A stretch of DNA of 64,000 nucleotides from an uncultured Flavobacteriaceae bacterium (lineage in GTDB: Bacteria; Bacteroidota; Bacteroidia; Flavobacteriales; Flavobacteriaceae). Made by a program: the position numbers and the translations under genes. Where the stretch lies: positions 248,001-312,000 of the forward strand of contig CANLUS010000002.1 in assembly GCA_947494325.1 (NCBI GenBank). Direction: 5' to 3'. How positions within the stretch are numbered: position 1 is the first letter of the stretch; every line of letters begins with the position of its first letter. Below the pieces are notes generated by a model. That model was not told the DNA's origin. It made no database searches and saw only the letters and a program-made list of their open reading frames with translations. Positions 1-9,093 of this stretch are shown here, in pieces.

Positions 1-595
1 CTGTGCAGCCCAATATTATTCCTTGAGCTCCATGACTTTGAAGTCTTTTGATTATACGAATGATTTTTTGTTTTGAAATATCTGTAAATTGTCCTTTCAC
101 CAATTCATTATAAATAATATCGTGTATTATTTGTCTATCCAGTGTGTCTGGTGTTAAAACTTCGAGTTCGAAATCTTGTGTCAGTGTTTTTGTATAAAAG
201 TCTTTTTCCATGGTAAACTTGGTTCCAAGTAATGCCACTTTTTTCAATCCTTTTTTTCTTATTGCTTCTCCAGTTGAACTGGCTATATGAATAAATGGAA
301 TATCTACAGTATCAACAATATAGTGACTCACCAAATGAATGGTGTTTGTACATAATAAAATTACATCTGCTCCTGCCCTTTCTAGTTGTTGTGCTGCACG
401 TTTCATTAATTCTCCTATTGCTTTCCAATCGTCATTAAAAGTTAGTCTTTCTATTTCAGCAAAATCTACAGAAACCATAATGCAATTAGCTGAATGCGAA
501 CCACCTACTACTTCTTTTACTTTTGTATTTAAAAATTCATAATAGAGTTTAGATGATTCCCAACTCATTCCTCCAATCAATCCTATTGTTTTCAT
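1..595 (-). CDS. Aspartate/glutamate racemase family protein (partial)
   Basis: The gene starts at 595 and runs off the left edge, leaving about 198 residues. The N-terminus MKTIGLIGGMSWESS is the signature of the YgeA/RacX-type cofactor-independent amino-acid racemases. Both catalytic cysteines are visible: C82 in LLCTNT, and C197 in LGCT just before the edge. Family members interconvert L- and D-forms of Asp, Glu or other amino acids in the cytoplasm; the substrate cannot be read from sequence. It lies 13 bases downstream of the SDR gene on the same strand, so co-transcription is likely. The C-terminal part is outside the window. Confidence 0.9.
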   Translation of the reverse strand, partial: MKTIGLIGGMSWESSKLYYEFLNTKVKEVVGGSHSANCIMVSVDFAEIERLTFNDDWKAIGELMKRAAQQLERAGADVILLCTNTIHLVSHYIVDTVDIPFIHIASSTGEAIRKKGLKKVALLGTKFTMEKDFYTKTLTQDFELEVLTPDTLDRQIIHDIIYNELVKGQFTDISKQKIIRIIKRLQSHGAQGIILGCT

Positions 596-608
596 ATTCA
601 AATAAATT

Positions 609-1211
609 TTAATTATAGATTCGTATGATTTCTCCGTTAATGTTCTCTTCTACACTTTTTACATATCCATTTACCACTTTTTTCATTGACACCGGATTAT
701 GTCCTGGAAAAAAGTCTCGATATTTTTCATAAGCATCTTCAACTACTCCAGAGGACACAACATTTACACGAATTGTGTTTTCTAGTTCTAAGGCCACGGC
801 TTTAACAAAACTATGTACTGCACCATTTACCATAGCTGCGCTGGAAGTCATAGCTACGGGATGATCAGCTAAGATCCCAGTTGTTAATGTAATAGAGCCT
901 CGAGGATGTAGATATGCCTTACCGATACGTACCAGATTCACTTGTCCCATTAATTTGCTTTTAAAGCCTATATAATAATCATCTTCAGTTAAATCCTTAA
1001 AGTCTTTCCAAACGGCTTCGCCGGCTATGCATATCACAGCGTCGAGCTTTCCTATAGTATCGAACATAGCTTTTATAGATGTACTTTCTTCAATATTGAC
1101 TTGCACGTCTCCACTTTTCCTTCCTGCCACAATGACTTCATTGTTTCGTGCAAAATAATCTGTAACCGTTTTTCCGATGGTTCCCTTTCCTCCAATAATT
1201 AATATCTTCAT
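609..1211 (-). CDS. Short-chain dehydrogenase/reductase-like protein
   Basis: This 200-residue protein has the SDR nucleotide-binding start GGKGTIGKTV and the core elements CIAGE (in place of NNAG) and IRVNVVSSGVVED. The usual catalytic YxxxK is absent: the region reads TSSAAMVNGAVHSFVKA, as in a known subgroup of short SDR proteins. It may bind NAD(P)H and reduce an unknown substrate, or be non-classical. It sits between the DUF5916 gene (27 bases upstream) and the racemase (13 bases downstream), probably in one operon. The length is somewhat below the usual 240-260 residues. Confidence 0.8.
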   Translation of the reverse strand: MKILIIGGKGTIGKTVTDYFARNNEVIVAGRKSGDVQVNIEESTSIKAMFDTIGKLDAVICIAGEAVWKDFKDLTEDDYYIGFKSKLMGQVNLVRIGKAYLHPRGSITLTTGILADHPVAMTSSAAMVNGAVHSFVKAVALELENTIRVNVVSSGVVEDAYEKYRDFFPGHNPVSMKKVVNGYVKSVEENINGEIIRIYN

Positions 1212-1238
1212 AATTCTAGTTTTATACTTTTATTTCAT

Positions 1239-3893
1239 CTAAAAAAAACGATATGTCGCCTTAATTAAAAATGTATTGTTTGGTTGCTGGCTAAAAATTT
1301 GATCATTAAAACTTCTGGATAAACTTCCTGATGGTCTGCTAGTATCAGTAACACCTTGTGACCATACCAAAAATATTTCCGATCCAGGTTTGTATTCATA
1401 GCGCACTACAAGGTTCGATCTAAATTGTGCAAATGAAAAGTCCGGGTCTCTAAAACTATAATCTGAAACACCATTTAAAGTTTCGTCAACTCCGTAGGCA
1501 AATGAATTAGAAGTTTCGATGGACGAAATTTCATTTGCATTAAACGTATATAACTGTTCATTTTGAGATGTGGCTAACGGACTCTTAACATATCCAAATT
1601 TACTATAGATTCCTTTAGAAATATATGGCTCTGCATAGTATTGAATTGATAAGTTAGGATTGACAGTGTAATTTAGACGAAAGACCAAACTAAAAGTATC
1701 TCTTTTTAGTTTGGAAACTATATATCGAGTGGTGTTGTTAAAATTAATAGTTTCATTATACTGCAATATATTTCTAATCATAGCATAGTTTGGAGCCATT
1801 GACAAACTCAATCGATTGAATGGCTGATACGTCAATCTTAATCCATTTTGAAGTAAAAAATAGGCTTCATTATTTCCTAATTTGGTCCATCCGTTAAAAT
1901 TAACAGCTATTTTTTTTCTAGAATCCGATCCTGCAGACCACCAAAATCCGTATTGATCAGGTAACGATATTCTGGGTCCTCCTTGTAATAAAGATTTCGA
2001 ATATGTATGAGGTTGATGATAAAATCCTAAGGAAGCATTCCAGTTATTCCTAAATGTGCCGCTCGCTTCCACATCCCAATCTATATAGTTCAAGTTCCCT
2101 TCAAAATCTAATTTTACCCAATGTTGATAGGTCAACCTACCTTTTCTAAAAGAACCAAAAGGCTGCAACGAGCTATAGGTTATTCCGGCATAATTTTGAA
2201 TGTCGTCAGCTTCTCGCATAAAGCCAATATCATTCAATTCTAATTGAGGAGAACGCCATGTCACTCCTGTTTCAAACTTTAAATGTCCTTGCCCGGCTTT
2301 ACCAAATTTAACATCTCCTCCGGTACCTGTAAGTGACGTTCTGGTAGAATCTAGTGAAAGATGGCTAGCGTCTTTTCGTTGAAACAGATGAGGAATCGAA
2401 GTTTGCGTTCTCAAAATTGAAGAACGATTTCCTTCAATATGGCTTGTGACAAAATTCGCTCCTAAATACCAAGTTCTGTTTTTCCATTGATGCATAAAAT
2501 CTATACCCCCAGTGGTTGCTGATTTATGTAAAAAGTCAGTATCCTCATTTAAATTTCTGATGGTGGATGTAACTATTCCTCCTAAAAAAGTATTTCGATT
2601 ATTAAAATCTTTTTGTACACGACCAACGAAATAATTTGTAAAAGGTTCTATCAGTTGTTTTCTTCTATCCCCATTACCACTAATGGCAGCATATACATTG
2701 TCTGTCATACTTTCCATAACTCCTATTGACCATCCATTGTTGGTTTTTCCACTAAATTTAACTGCACCAAGAATGGTGGTTCTTTCAACATTTTCCGAAA
2801 ACTCATTTTCAGCTGTTTTGACGAAACCTTGAGGTTTTCTTCCTATGCGTCGAGAATAAAAGAGATTATCACTACTAAAAGATCCACCAACTATAGGATT
2901 TGAAAATTGATAGTTAAAAATACTTTTATTTTCAACGAAGAATGGGCGTTGTTCTGTGAAAAACAATTGAAAGCCATCTAAGGCAATGGCGGCAGGATCT
3001 GCTTCAACTTGACCAAAATCAGGATTGATAGTAAAGTCTAGTGTTAGATCATTTGTGATTCCGATTTTACCATCGATTCCAGCGCTTATAGCTCTTTTGT
3101 GAAAATCCCGAAATGGATTATCCACTTCTTTTTTAAACGTCTCAAGAGACGTGACTAAAAATGGTTGAATTTCAAATTGTTTTTGAGGCTTTAAATCCTC
3201 TAAACCTTCTAGTTTACCGAATTCGCTTATCCAACCTGAAGCATCAATTGGAATTCGTTGCCAAACATCAATTTCATCATTTTGAAAGTACTTTCTAATT
3301 ACTTGGAAACCCCAAGTTAAATCTTCGACATCACTAAAACGCAATTGACTTAACGGAATTTTCATTTCTGCAGTCCATCCTTCAGTTGTGATCGCACTTT
3401 TTGCATACCAGATTGGATTCCAAGTAAGGTCTTCGTTTTGTCCATTTAGTGTAATAATTTTATCACCCTTTACTCCTGCAGCTGTCAAGGTAAATGAAAA
3501 AGCAGATCGTAAATCATGGAAACTATCGAATACAACCGATACCCAATCTCCTTCAAAACCATCACGTCTAGACATCCAATCTGTTATCTTATCTGGATTT
3601 CTGTCGAAGTTCTTAATTCCAACATATAGATATTTGGAGTCGAAATACACTTTAAAAGATGTCTTTTCTGTTGGAACAGCATTTTCAAGCGGTTCTCTCT
3701 GAACAAAATTTGACTCCCATTGATGAGCATTATACCAAATAACATCATCTAGCTTTCCATCGATAATAGGAATTTCATTTTCTTGAATTCGCTGTACTAC
3801 ATATTTTTTCTTAGTAATAATTTGATTTTGTTGTGCAAACAGAATTTGAGAACTAATTAGTAAGAGTACATGTATTGCGATAAATCGTTGCAT
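1239..3893 (-). CDS. DUF5916 protein with N-terminal CBM9-like domain
   Basis: This is an 884-residue exported protein. Residues 1-20 form a signal peptide ending FAQ. Roughly residues 30-215 resemble the family 9 carbohydrate-binding-like domain (PIIDGKLDDVIWYNA, YLYVGIKNFDRNP, GWTAEMKIPLSQLRFS). The remainder matches DUF5916, with alternating amphipathic strands and a C-terminal phenylalanine (LIKATYRFF), as in outer-membrane beta barrels. Flavobacteria carry many such proteins; their function is not known and may involve surface binding or transport. It is divergent from a LysR regulator across 133 bases that contain an inverted repeat, so LysR control is plausible. I infer that it leads an operon with the SDR and racemase genes. 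Confidence 0.85.
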   Translation of the reverse strand: MQRFIAIHVLLLISSQILFAQQNQIITKKKYVVQRIQENEIPIIDGKLDDVIWYNAHQWESNFVQREPLENAVPTEKTSFKVYFDSKYLYVGIKNFDRNPDKITDWMSRRDGFEGDWVSVVFDSFHDLRSAFSFTLTAAGVKGDKIITLNGQNEDLTWNPIWYAKSAITTEGWTAEMKIPLSQLRFSDVEDLTWGFQVIRKYFQNDEIDVWQRIPIDASGWISEFGKLEGLEDLKPQKQFEIQPFLVTSLETFKKEVDNPFRDFHKRAISAGIDGKIGITNDLTLDFTINPDFGQVEADPAAIALDGFQLFFTEQRPFFVENKSIFNYQFSNPIVGGSFSSDNLFYSRRIGRKPQGFVKTAENEFSENVERTTILGAVKFSGKTNNGWSIGVMESMTDNVYAAISGNGDRRKQLIEPFTNYFVGRVQKDFNNRNTFLGGIVTSTIRNLNEDTDFLHKSATTGGIDFMHQWKNRTWYLGANFVTSHIEGNRSSILRTQTSIPHLFQRKDASHLSLDSTRTSLTGTGGDVKFGKAGQGHLKFETGVTWRSPQLELNDIGFMREADDIQNYAGITYSSLQPFGSFRKGRLTYQHWVKLDFEGNLNYIDWDVEASGTFRNNWNASLGFYHQPHTYSKSLLQGGPRISLPDQYGFWWSAGSDSRKKIAVNFNGWTKLGNNEAYFLLQNGLRLTYQPFNRLSLSMAPNYAMIRNILQYNETINFNNTTRYIVSKLKRDTFSLVFRLNYTVNPNLSIQYYAEPYISKGIYSKFGYVKSPLATSQNEQLYTFNANEISSIETSNSFAYGVDETLNGVSDYSFRDPDFSFAQFRSNLVVRYEYKPGSEIFLVWSQGVTDTSRPSGSLSRSFNDQIFSQQPNNTFLIKATYRFF

Positions 3894-3952
3894 TATTTTG
3901 ACTTTTATTTAGGCCAAAATTATCAGAGAAGAGACTATTATGCTAGAAAGTT

Positions 3953-3993
3953 AGTTGAATGATATGCTCGGCATCATTGAGAAAAATTCAACT
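3953..3993. promoter_or_regulatory. Nested inverted repeat, candidate LysR operator
   Basis: AGTTGAAT (3953-3960) and ATTCAACT (3986-3993) form a perfect 8-bp inverted repeat. An imperfect inner dyad, ATGATATGC/GCATCAT, is centred near 3969. It lies in the gap between the divergent DUF5916 and LysR genes, where LysR-type regulators usually bind. The regulatory role is inferred. Confidence 0.5.
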
Positions 3994-4014
3994 ACAATGA
4001 AAACTATTGTATTG

Positions 4015-4022
4015 TATATTTG
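4015..4022 (+). promoter_or_regulatory. Candidate -7 box for the LysR gene
   Basis: TATATTTG matches the Bacteroidota -7 consensus TAnnTTTG. It ends only 4 bases before the ATG at 4027, so the transcript would be leaderless or nearly so. No clear -33 TTTG is seen at the expected spacing. Confidence 0.5.
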
Positions 4023-4026
4023 ACAT

Positions 4027-4917
4027 ATGGAATTAAAATATTTTAGACTCATAAAAACGATTACCGAAGAAGGTAATCTTGCTAATTCATCTGAACGCTT
4101 GTTTTTAACGCAATCGGCTTTAAGTCATCAATTGCGAGATTTAGAAGAACGCTTGGGGTTTAAAGTTTTTCATAGAAGTCGAAATAAATGGGAACTTACC
4201 GAAGAAGGCCAAGAGCTATACAATTTAGCAAACAAACTATTCAGCTCTATTGATGAAAGTTTTAGTGCCATTAAGAACATCAAGGAAGGATCTAAAGGTG
4301 CCATAAAGTTAAGTGCGGAATGTCAGTCTTTTTTCCATGATATTCCTATGTTTATTCAAAAAATGGGAATTCTATATCCAGAAATCACCATTGATTTAAC
4401 ACTAGGCGCTACCCATCAAACGGTATCCCAAGTACTTTCAAATGAAATCGACATTGCAATTGTAACAGCAAAACCATCATCTGAAGAATTAACATCGCTG
4501 AGGGTTTATAAAGATGAAATATTTGCTGTAATGCATAAGGAAAACCCTCTCAATAAGAATGAATATTTAGAGGCAAGTCATTTTGCAACAGCACATTTAA
4601 TAATTAATTGTTTTCCTATGGAAGGGGTTTCTGTTTATGGACACCTACTAAAACCAAATAAAGTCAATCCGAAAAAAATATCTGCGATTCCTTTTACCGA
4701 AACCACACTTTCAATGATTGAAGCAAATATGGGCATTATGTGCGCCCCTAAATGGCAATTAAAACCTTTCAAGTTATCGGCAGATATTGTTTTTAAACGT
4801 ATTGGAAAAAACGGATTGAAACGAAGTCATTATCTCGTGGTTAAATCAGCCAATCGAAACAAAAAATATATTCATGATTTTATTTCAAATTTTGAAGAAG
4901 ATTTTTTAGAAATGTAA
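4027..4917 (+). CDS. LysR-family transcriptional regulator, MetR-like
   Basis: The 296-residue length is standard for the family. Residues 1-60 carry the winged helix-turn-helix (FLTQSALSHQLRDLEERLGFKVFHR), followed by a linker helix and a two-lobe effector domain from about 90. TQSALSHQ and the LSAECQSF stretch resemble MetR, the homocysteine-sensing activator of methionine genes, more than other LysR types. This is a similarity by eye, not a functional assignment. The likely target is the divergent DUF5916 operon and itself, through the inverted repeat at 3953-3993. The start is fixed by the family-typical MELKYFRLIKTI. Confidence 0.88.
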   Translation: MELKYFRLIKTITEEGNLANSSERLFLTQSALSHQLRDLEERLGFKVFHRSRNKWELTEEGQELYNLANKLFSSIDESFSAIKNIKEGSKGAIKLSAECQSFFHDIPMFIQKMGILYPEITIDLTLGATHQTVSQVLSNEIDIAIVTAKPSSEELTSLRVYKDEIFAVMHKENPLNKNEYLEASHFATAHLIINCFPMEGVSVYGHLLKPNKVNPKKISAIPFTETTLSMIEANMGIMCAPKWQLKPFKLSADIVFKRIGKNGLKRSHYLVVKSANRNKKYIHDFISNFEEDFLEM

Positions 4918-5033
4918 TTCATTTCATGCACATTTTAACCGCTATTTTTATCTCTTTTAGGACATACGTGTTGTTCTTCCTTATATGGGGATATTTACAA
5001 ATATGATACTAAAGTAGATCAAAATGTATCACC

Positions 5034-6113
5034 TTACCTGTAAAGTTTAGCATAGAACTTATCCTGATCACGAGTAGATTTATATCCACTGATTTCATCG
5101 TTACTATTTCTTTCAAAAATAATTTGATCTCCATTTAGATTAGTAAGCGTGTCCTTACCCATATAAAAAAGTGGATAGGTTAACTCATTAACAATAGCAA
5201 AAAGTGATTTTTCATTTGTATTAATCTCTATTCCAACTTCAGAACCATTCAAAAATTCGTATGTGCCTACATAAGGAAGTAATTTGCTTAGGTTTCTATA
5301 ATTTCGGTAAGGATCATCTCCCAATAACAATCCTTCTCCAGGAACCCATTTATCATATTCCATATAATATGCGGCTTTACGAGCAGCATCAAATCCGTCA
5401 AGCTTTGCAACCAAATGTAATGCTCCATCTATACCTGCTGATATTCCAGCAGTGGTAATAATTGCACCATTATCAACGAAACGTTTGTTTCTTAATACAT
5501 TTATTTTTGGATAGTTCTTTTCTAATCCCTCGAGTGCATTATGAAATGTGGTCGCTGATTTTCTATCGAGTAAACCAGATTCAGCTAAAATAAAAGCTCC
5601 AGTGCACACTGAAAAGTATGATTCTACATCTTGCTGTTTTTGTACCCATTTAATGACTTTAGGATCATTATAAGCTTCGCTAGCATTTCCTCCAAAAAAT
5701 GCCAAGATATCAGCAGTTGGAGTATCTTCAATACTGTAATCTGGAAGAATAGTTAAAATACCTTGGGTTACAATTGGTTTTTTATGTTTTGATACTGTAA
5801 ACACCTCATATCCTGCATATGCGAATACTTCCATGGGCCCTGCAAAGTCTAATATTTCAACCCCGTCTTGTAAATAGAATGCAATTCTCTTAGATCTAGT
5901 ATCTTCTTTTTTCAATATGAGTGGCATATTGCAATGTGTACATACTCCACTCTCACTATAAGATAAGTTGTCACATTCGCTATTACAAGGTGGACATACA
6001 TATACTTGATGCTCAGTGATTGATTCACGATCAACGTTAGAAGTACAACTTATATAGATCAAACTAAAAAAAATTGTCGTAAAAATTTGGAAGCATATAA
6101 TTGTTTTTTTCAT
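5034..6113 (-). CDS. DJ-1/PfpI family lipoprotein with metal-binding-like N-terminus
   Basis: A 359-residue lipoprotein with lipobox cysteine C23 (LIYISC). Residues 38-67 are Cys-rich (VYVCPPCNSEC, then GVCTHCNMPL), resembling the small heavy-metal-binding domain of copper efflux proteins. From about 75 to 260 is a class I glutamine amidotransferase-like (DJ-1/PfpI) fold with the nucleophile elbow YFSVCTGAFILAES and the acidic motif VEILDFAGPMEVFAYAG. About 90 further residues follow and are not recognised. The AraC regulator upstream (71-base gap, same strand) carries the same type of domain, so both may recognise a related small molecule. The reaction is unknown; family members include isocyanide hydratases, glyoxalases and chaperones. 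Confidence 0.85.
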   Translation of the reverse strand: MKKTIICFQIFTTIFFSLIYISCTSNVDRESITEHQVYVCPPCNSECDNLSYSESGVCTHCNMPLILKKEDTRSKRIAFYLQDGVEILDFAGPMEVFAYAGYEVFTVSKHKKPIVTQGILTILPDYSIEDTPTADILAFFGGNASEAYNDPKVIKWVQKQQDVESYFSVCTGAFILAESGLLDRKSATTFHNALEGLEKNYPKINVLRNKRFVDNGAIITTAGISAGIDGALHLVAKLDGFDAARKAAYYMEYDKWVPGEGLLLGDDPYRNYRNLSKLLPYVGTYEFLNGSEVGIEINTNEKSLFAIVNELTYPLFYMGKDTLTNLNGDQIIFERNSNDEISGYKSTRDQDKFYAKLYR

Positions 6114-6184
6114 GTTAACTATTTCTTACAAAACTAACGATGTAAGTCTTGTTAATAGAGACAAGCACACGCAGTATTCGGACA

Positions 6185-7159
6185 TTATCTATCCAAGGAA
6201 GAGATCGTAGATGGTAACGAGTTAGCATGCTTCTTCATAAGTGAGCGCAACTGATTTGTACTTTTCAATCCACATTGCCGCGCAACAAAATTAACCTTAT
6301 GATTTTCAGAAAGGAGTTGAATTGCACGTTCAACTCTTAACTTCTCGATAAACGTTCCGATTGTAATTCCAGTTGTCTTTTTGAATAATCGTGTTAAGTT
6401 TCGAGCGCTCATGTAGACTTCTTCGGCAAGTTCTACTTGTGTCACAGTGCGTTCAATATTTTTGATTAAGAAATCCTGTGCTAAATGAACACGATCATCT
6501 AAATGATTTCTATAGTCAAGAAATATGCTCAATTGTGGGTCTAATTCTCCACGACGAAAATAAATCACAACTTCTTTCGCAATGTCTGTCGCGAATTTTG
6601 TTCCAAATTCTTGCTCCAGTATAAACAGAGAAAGATCCAATCCTGACGAAACTCCCGCGCTAGTATATAAATTTTCATCACAAACGAACAATCGCTTATG
6701 ACGTACGTCTGCCAAGGAATATTTATTTTCAAACAATGTAATATATTTCCAATGAGTGGTACACATTTTATAATCCAGAATTGTTGCTTCGGCTAGTAAA
6801 AATGCTCCTGTACACACTGAACATATATTTACCTTATTGGAATTTTGCTGTCTAAGCCATTTAAAAAAATCTTCATTTTTTTTCAAAAAAATAGAATTAG
6901 TAAGCAAACCATAATCTATACCAGGAATAAATATGTAATCCTTATCAGTTAGGTCAAATTTGGAAAAATGAGTTAGTTTAGAAAAATGCAAACCTGCACT
7001 ACTTTCTATTTCATTCGTTTCATCAAAAGAGATAAAATGCAATTCAATATTCGCACCATATTCCTTGGCTTCATAGAATATATGGGCAGGTCCGTTCAAA
7101 TCTAATAAATGAACTTTAGGGGGTACTATGAAAAGAATTTTTCTTTTAAGATCAGTCAT
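6185..7159 (-). CDS. GlxA-type AraC transcriptional regulator with amidotransferase-like domain
   Basis: The 324-residue protein has an N-terminal DJ-1/PfpI-like domain (about 7-190; VNICSVCTGAFLLAEA is the nucleophile elbow) and a C-terminal AraC helix-turn-helix pair (about 225-315; VELAEEVYMSARNLTRLFKKTTG, FIEKLRVERAIQLL). This is the GlxA architecture. The second helix-turn-helix (VNFVARQCGLKSTNQLRSLMKKH) is somewhat degenerate compared with the usual G-F-x-x-x-S-x-F-R-F. The DJ-1 lipoprotein lies directly downstream and is the obvious candidate target. The effector is unknown. Confidence 0.88.
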   Translation of the reverse strand: MTDLKRKILFIVPPKVHLLDLNGPAHIFYEAKEYGANIELHFISFDETNEIESSAGLHFSKLTHFSKFDLTDKDYIFIPGIDYGLLTNSIFLKKNEDFFKWLRQQNSNKVNICSVCTGAFLLAEATILDYKMCTTHWKYITLFENKYSLADVRHKRLFVCDENLYTSAGVSSGLDLSLFILEQEFGTKFATDIAKEVVIYFRRGELDPQLSIFLDYRNHLDDRVHLAQDFLIKNIERTVTQVELAEEVYMSARNLTRLFKKTTGITIGTFIEKLRVERAIQLLSENHKVNFVARQCGLKSTNQLRSLMKKHANSLPSTISSLDR

Positions 7160-7232
7160 TTAATTTTTGAATATAGCTATAAATTCTTGTTTAAATTCTA
7201 TCATTAGATGAAGTTAAGATAACAAACCCTGA

Positions 7233-8567
7233 TTACCTTTGCGCCAATTTACTTCTTAATATCTTTTGAACATCTAGATTATCTTTTTGTGGAATCAAAA
7301 ATGTTTCTAACTCATCTTCATGAGTAATTGTTATTGTAGTATCAACAAAACCATAGCCGAGATACTTGCCATTTTTAACGAGTACAAAAGCTTCTTCTTC
7401 ATCAGTTCTCCCTTTTTCCTTTAAAAGCAAATTCTCACAATTATCAGTTGTATATTCTATTGCTTCTTTTACACGATGATTATACATTGCAACATCTTCT
7501 TTGTTTCTACAAACACCTTTACAAGGTATCGCATAATGAGAGCAACTGCTAGACGTTTCTTGCAAATGACAAAATTTCGGGCATAATTCAAAATGAGTAC
7601 ATAGGTACTCTAAGTAACTTCTACAATCTCTTTTATTATAAAATACAAGTAGCGGATTTGGCGTTCCTTTTAACATATTTATGGCTAAGTGCTTCACACC
7701 TTTTCTATCCTCATAACAAAACAATGCATAGGCTATTGTTCTTCTTTTAGAGGCTTGATTATAGATGGGGAAATAATGTTTAATGGCCGCATCTTCCATT
7801 AATAAAGCGATTAATTCACTGCCCGATAATTCAAAGTCAATATCGGCTGTTTCTCTACATAGATTTAGTTCTTTTTCTGTCTTTGTATAAAAATGGCTTA
7901 ATACCCGTTTCTTAATATCTTTTGCTTTACCTACATAAATAACTTTACCTTTTTTATTTTTAAAAAAATAAATCCCCGCTGCATTTGGCAAGCTATTAAA
8001 AACAGTATTGGGCAAGTTTGGTGGTAGGGTCGCTTCTTTTGAACTCTTTTTAAAAAAGGAAGCAATTGTTTGATCAAAATTTTCTTGTTGCAATAATAAT
8101 TCAAATAATAGTACTGTGGCTGCGGCATCTCCCCGAGCACGATGACGATCAGTTAAGGGAATATTTAAAGATTTACATAACTTTCCTAAACTATAGGTTT
8201 TCTCGCCTGGTATTAATTTTCGAGACAATCGTACGGTGCAAAGTTTTTTTCTATAAAAATCAATTCCTAATAGCTTAAATTCATTTCGGATAACGTTGTA
8301 ATCAAAATTCACACTATGTGCTACAAAAATAGTATCGGATGTTATTGCGATTATTTGTTCTGCAATTTCGTGGAATTTAGGAGCATCGGCTACCATAACG
8401 TTATCAATACCCGTTAAAGCGGTAATATGCATTGGAATCGTAATTTCGGGATTTACCAAAGAAGTAAATTCATCTATAACCTGTTGACCATCGTATTTGA
8501 AAATTGAAATTTCGGTGATACGATTTCCCCTTCCAGTAGTTTCGACATCTATAATTGTATACATCAT
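7233..8567 (-). CDS. DEDDh exonuclease fused to GIY-YIG nuclease domain (DnaQ/Cho-like)
   Basis: The 444-residue protein has two nuclease domains. Residues 3-165 are a DnaQ-type 3'-5' exonuclease with acidic residues in IIDVETTG (D7, E9), HSVNFDYNVI and HRARGDAAAT. Residues about 188-275 are a GIY-YIG domain (AGIYFFKNKKGKVIYVGKAKDIKKRV) like the N-terminus of UvrC and of Cho. The tail contains a Cys/His-rich stretch (CTHFELCPKFCHLQ, CSHYAIPCKGVC). The same exonuclease/GIY-YIG fusion is known from many bacteria and is thought to act in nucleotide excision repair or DNA processing. Two consecutive ATG codons (8567 or 8564) are possible starts. Confidence 0.9.
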   Translation of the reverse strand: MMYTIIDVETTGRGNRITEISIFKYDGQQVIDEFTSLVNPEITIPMHITALTGIDNVMVADAPKFHEIAEQIIAITSDTIFVAHSVNFDYNVIRNEFKLLGIDFYRKKLCTVRLSRKLIPGEKTYSLGKLCKSLNIPLTDRHRARGDAAATVLLFELLLQQENFDQTIASFFKKSSKEATLPPNLPNTVFNSLPNAAGIYFFKNKKGKVIYVGKAKDIKKRVLSHFYTKTEKELNLCRETADIDFELSGSELIALLMEDAAIKHYFPIYNQASKRRTIAYALFCYEDRKGVKHLAINMLKGTPNPLLVFYNKRDCRSYLEYLCTHFELCPKFCHLQETSSSCSHYAIPCKGVCRNKEDVAMYNHRVKEAIEYTTDNCENLLLKEKGRTDEEEAFVLVKNGKYLGYGFVDTTITITHEDELETFLIPQKDNLDVQKILRSKLAQR

Positions 8568-8671
8568 AACAAGTTGTGTAAATGTATTAAAAAGTATATG
8601 GGTTTCTTGCTACAACTTGTAGCATTTGAATCTTAAACAACTTTTACGGATATATCGATTCTACAAAACCA

Positions 8672-9022
8672 TTAGTTAAACCATACGGCATAACGCTGTC
8701 GCCTTAGTTCTAACGCGAGTATTTTTTCCATTTGGAGTGCTTCTGATCGTGTTCGAATAGGATTGATATGATTATACAAACTTGGTCTAAGATACATACC
8801 ATACTTTTCAACAATATTTGATGAAATTTTATGTCCTTTTTTATTACGATACCCTTCTTTATGCTGCAGAAAGCGTTCTTTAGGAGTTTTACTTGTCATA
8901 CCAACATAAAGACATTGTAACACTCCATTAAATTGCGGATTTGCGGCACGGAATTTATAACTTTCAGTATATACCTTTTTTGATAATTCTATGACGTATA
9001 CGTTGTATTCTGCTTTTGACAT
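8672..9022 (-). CDS. Small GIY-YIG superfamily-like protein
   Basis: This 116-residue protein shows the GIY-YIG pattern: YNVYVIEL in the GIY position, LQCLYVGMTSKTPKERFLQH as YIG with the conserved Arg and a His, and a downstream acidic helix (SEALQMEKILALEL). The insertion of about 20 residues between the two strands is larger than usual. It lies 104 bases upstream of the exonuclease-GIY-YIG gene on the same strand. A nuclease role is inferred from the motif only; many stand-alone members of this superfamily are uncharacterised. Confidence 0.72.
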   Translation of the reverse strand: MSKAEYNVYVIELSKKVYTESYKFRAANPQFNGVLQCLYVGMTSKTPKERFLQHKEGYRNKKGHKISSNIVEKYGMYLRPSLYNHINPIRTRSEALQMEKILALELRRQRYAVWFN

Positions 9023-9040
9023 ATTCTTTAACTTATCCTA

Positions 9041-9071
9041 ATGTTATTGCATCTAAAAAGATGAATAACAT
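9041..9071. repeat. Imperfect hairpin between two minus-strand genes
   Basis: ATGTTATT (9041-9048) plus CATC (9050-9053) pair with GATG (9060-9063) plus AATAACAT (9064-9071), with one bulged G and the loop TAAAAA. On the minus strand no T-run follows directly, so it is not a standard terminator. It lies between the gene ending at 9094 and the gene starting at 9022, where it could act as a weak terminator or an mRNA 5' structure. Confidence 0.4.
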
Positions 9072-9093
9072 GTTTTCATAAAAACGAATCACA

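Noticed and set aside
3388-3702. 104-codon ORF antisense to the DUF5916 gene
   Set aside because: Shadow of a strongly supported gene; no domain.
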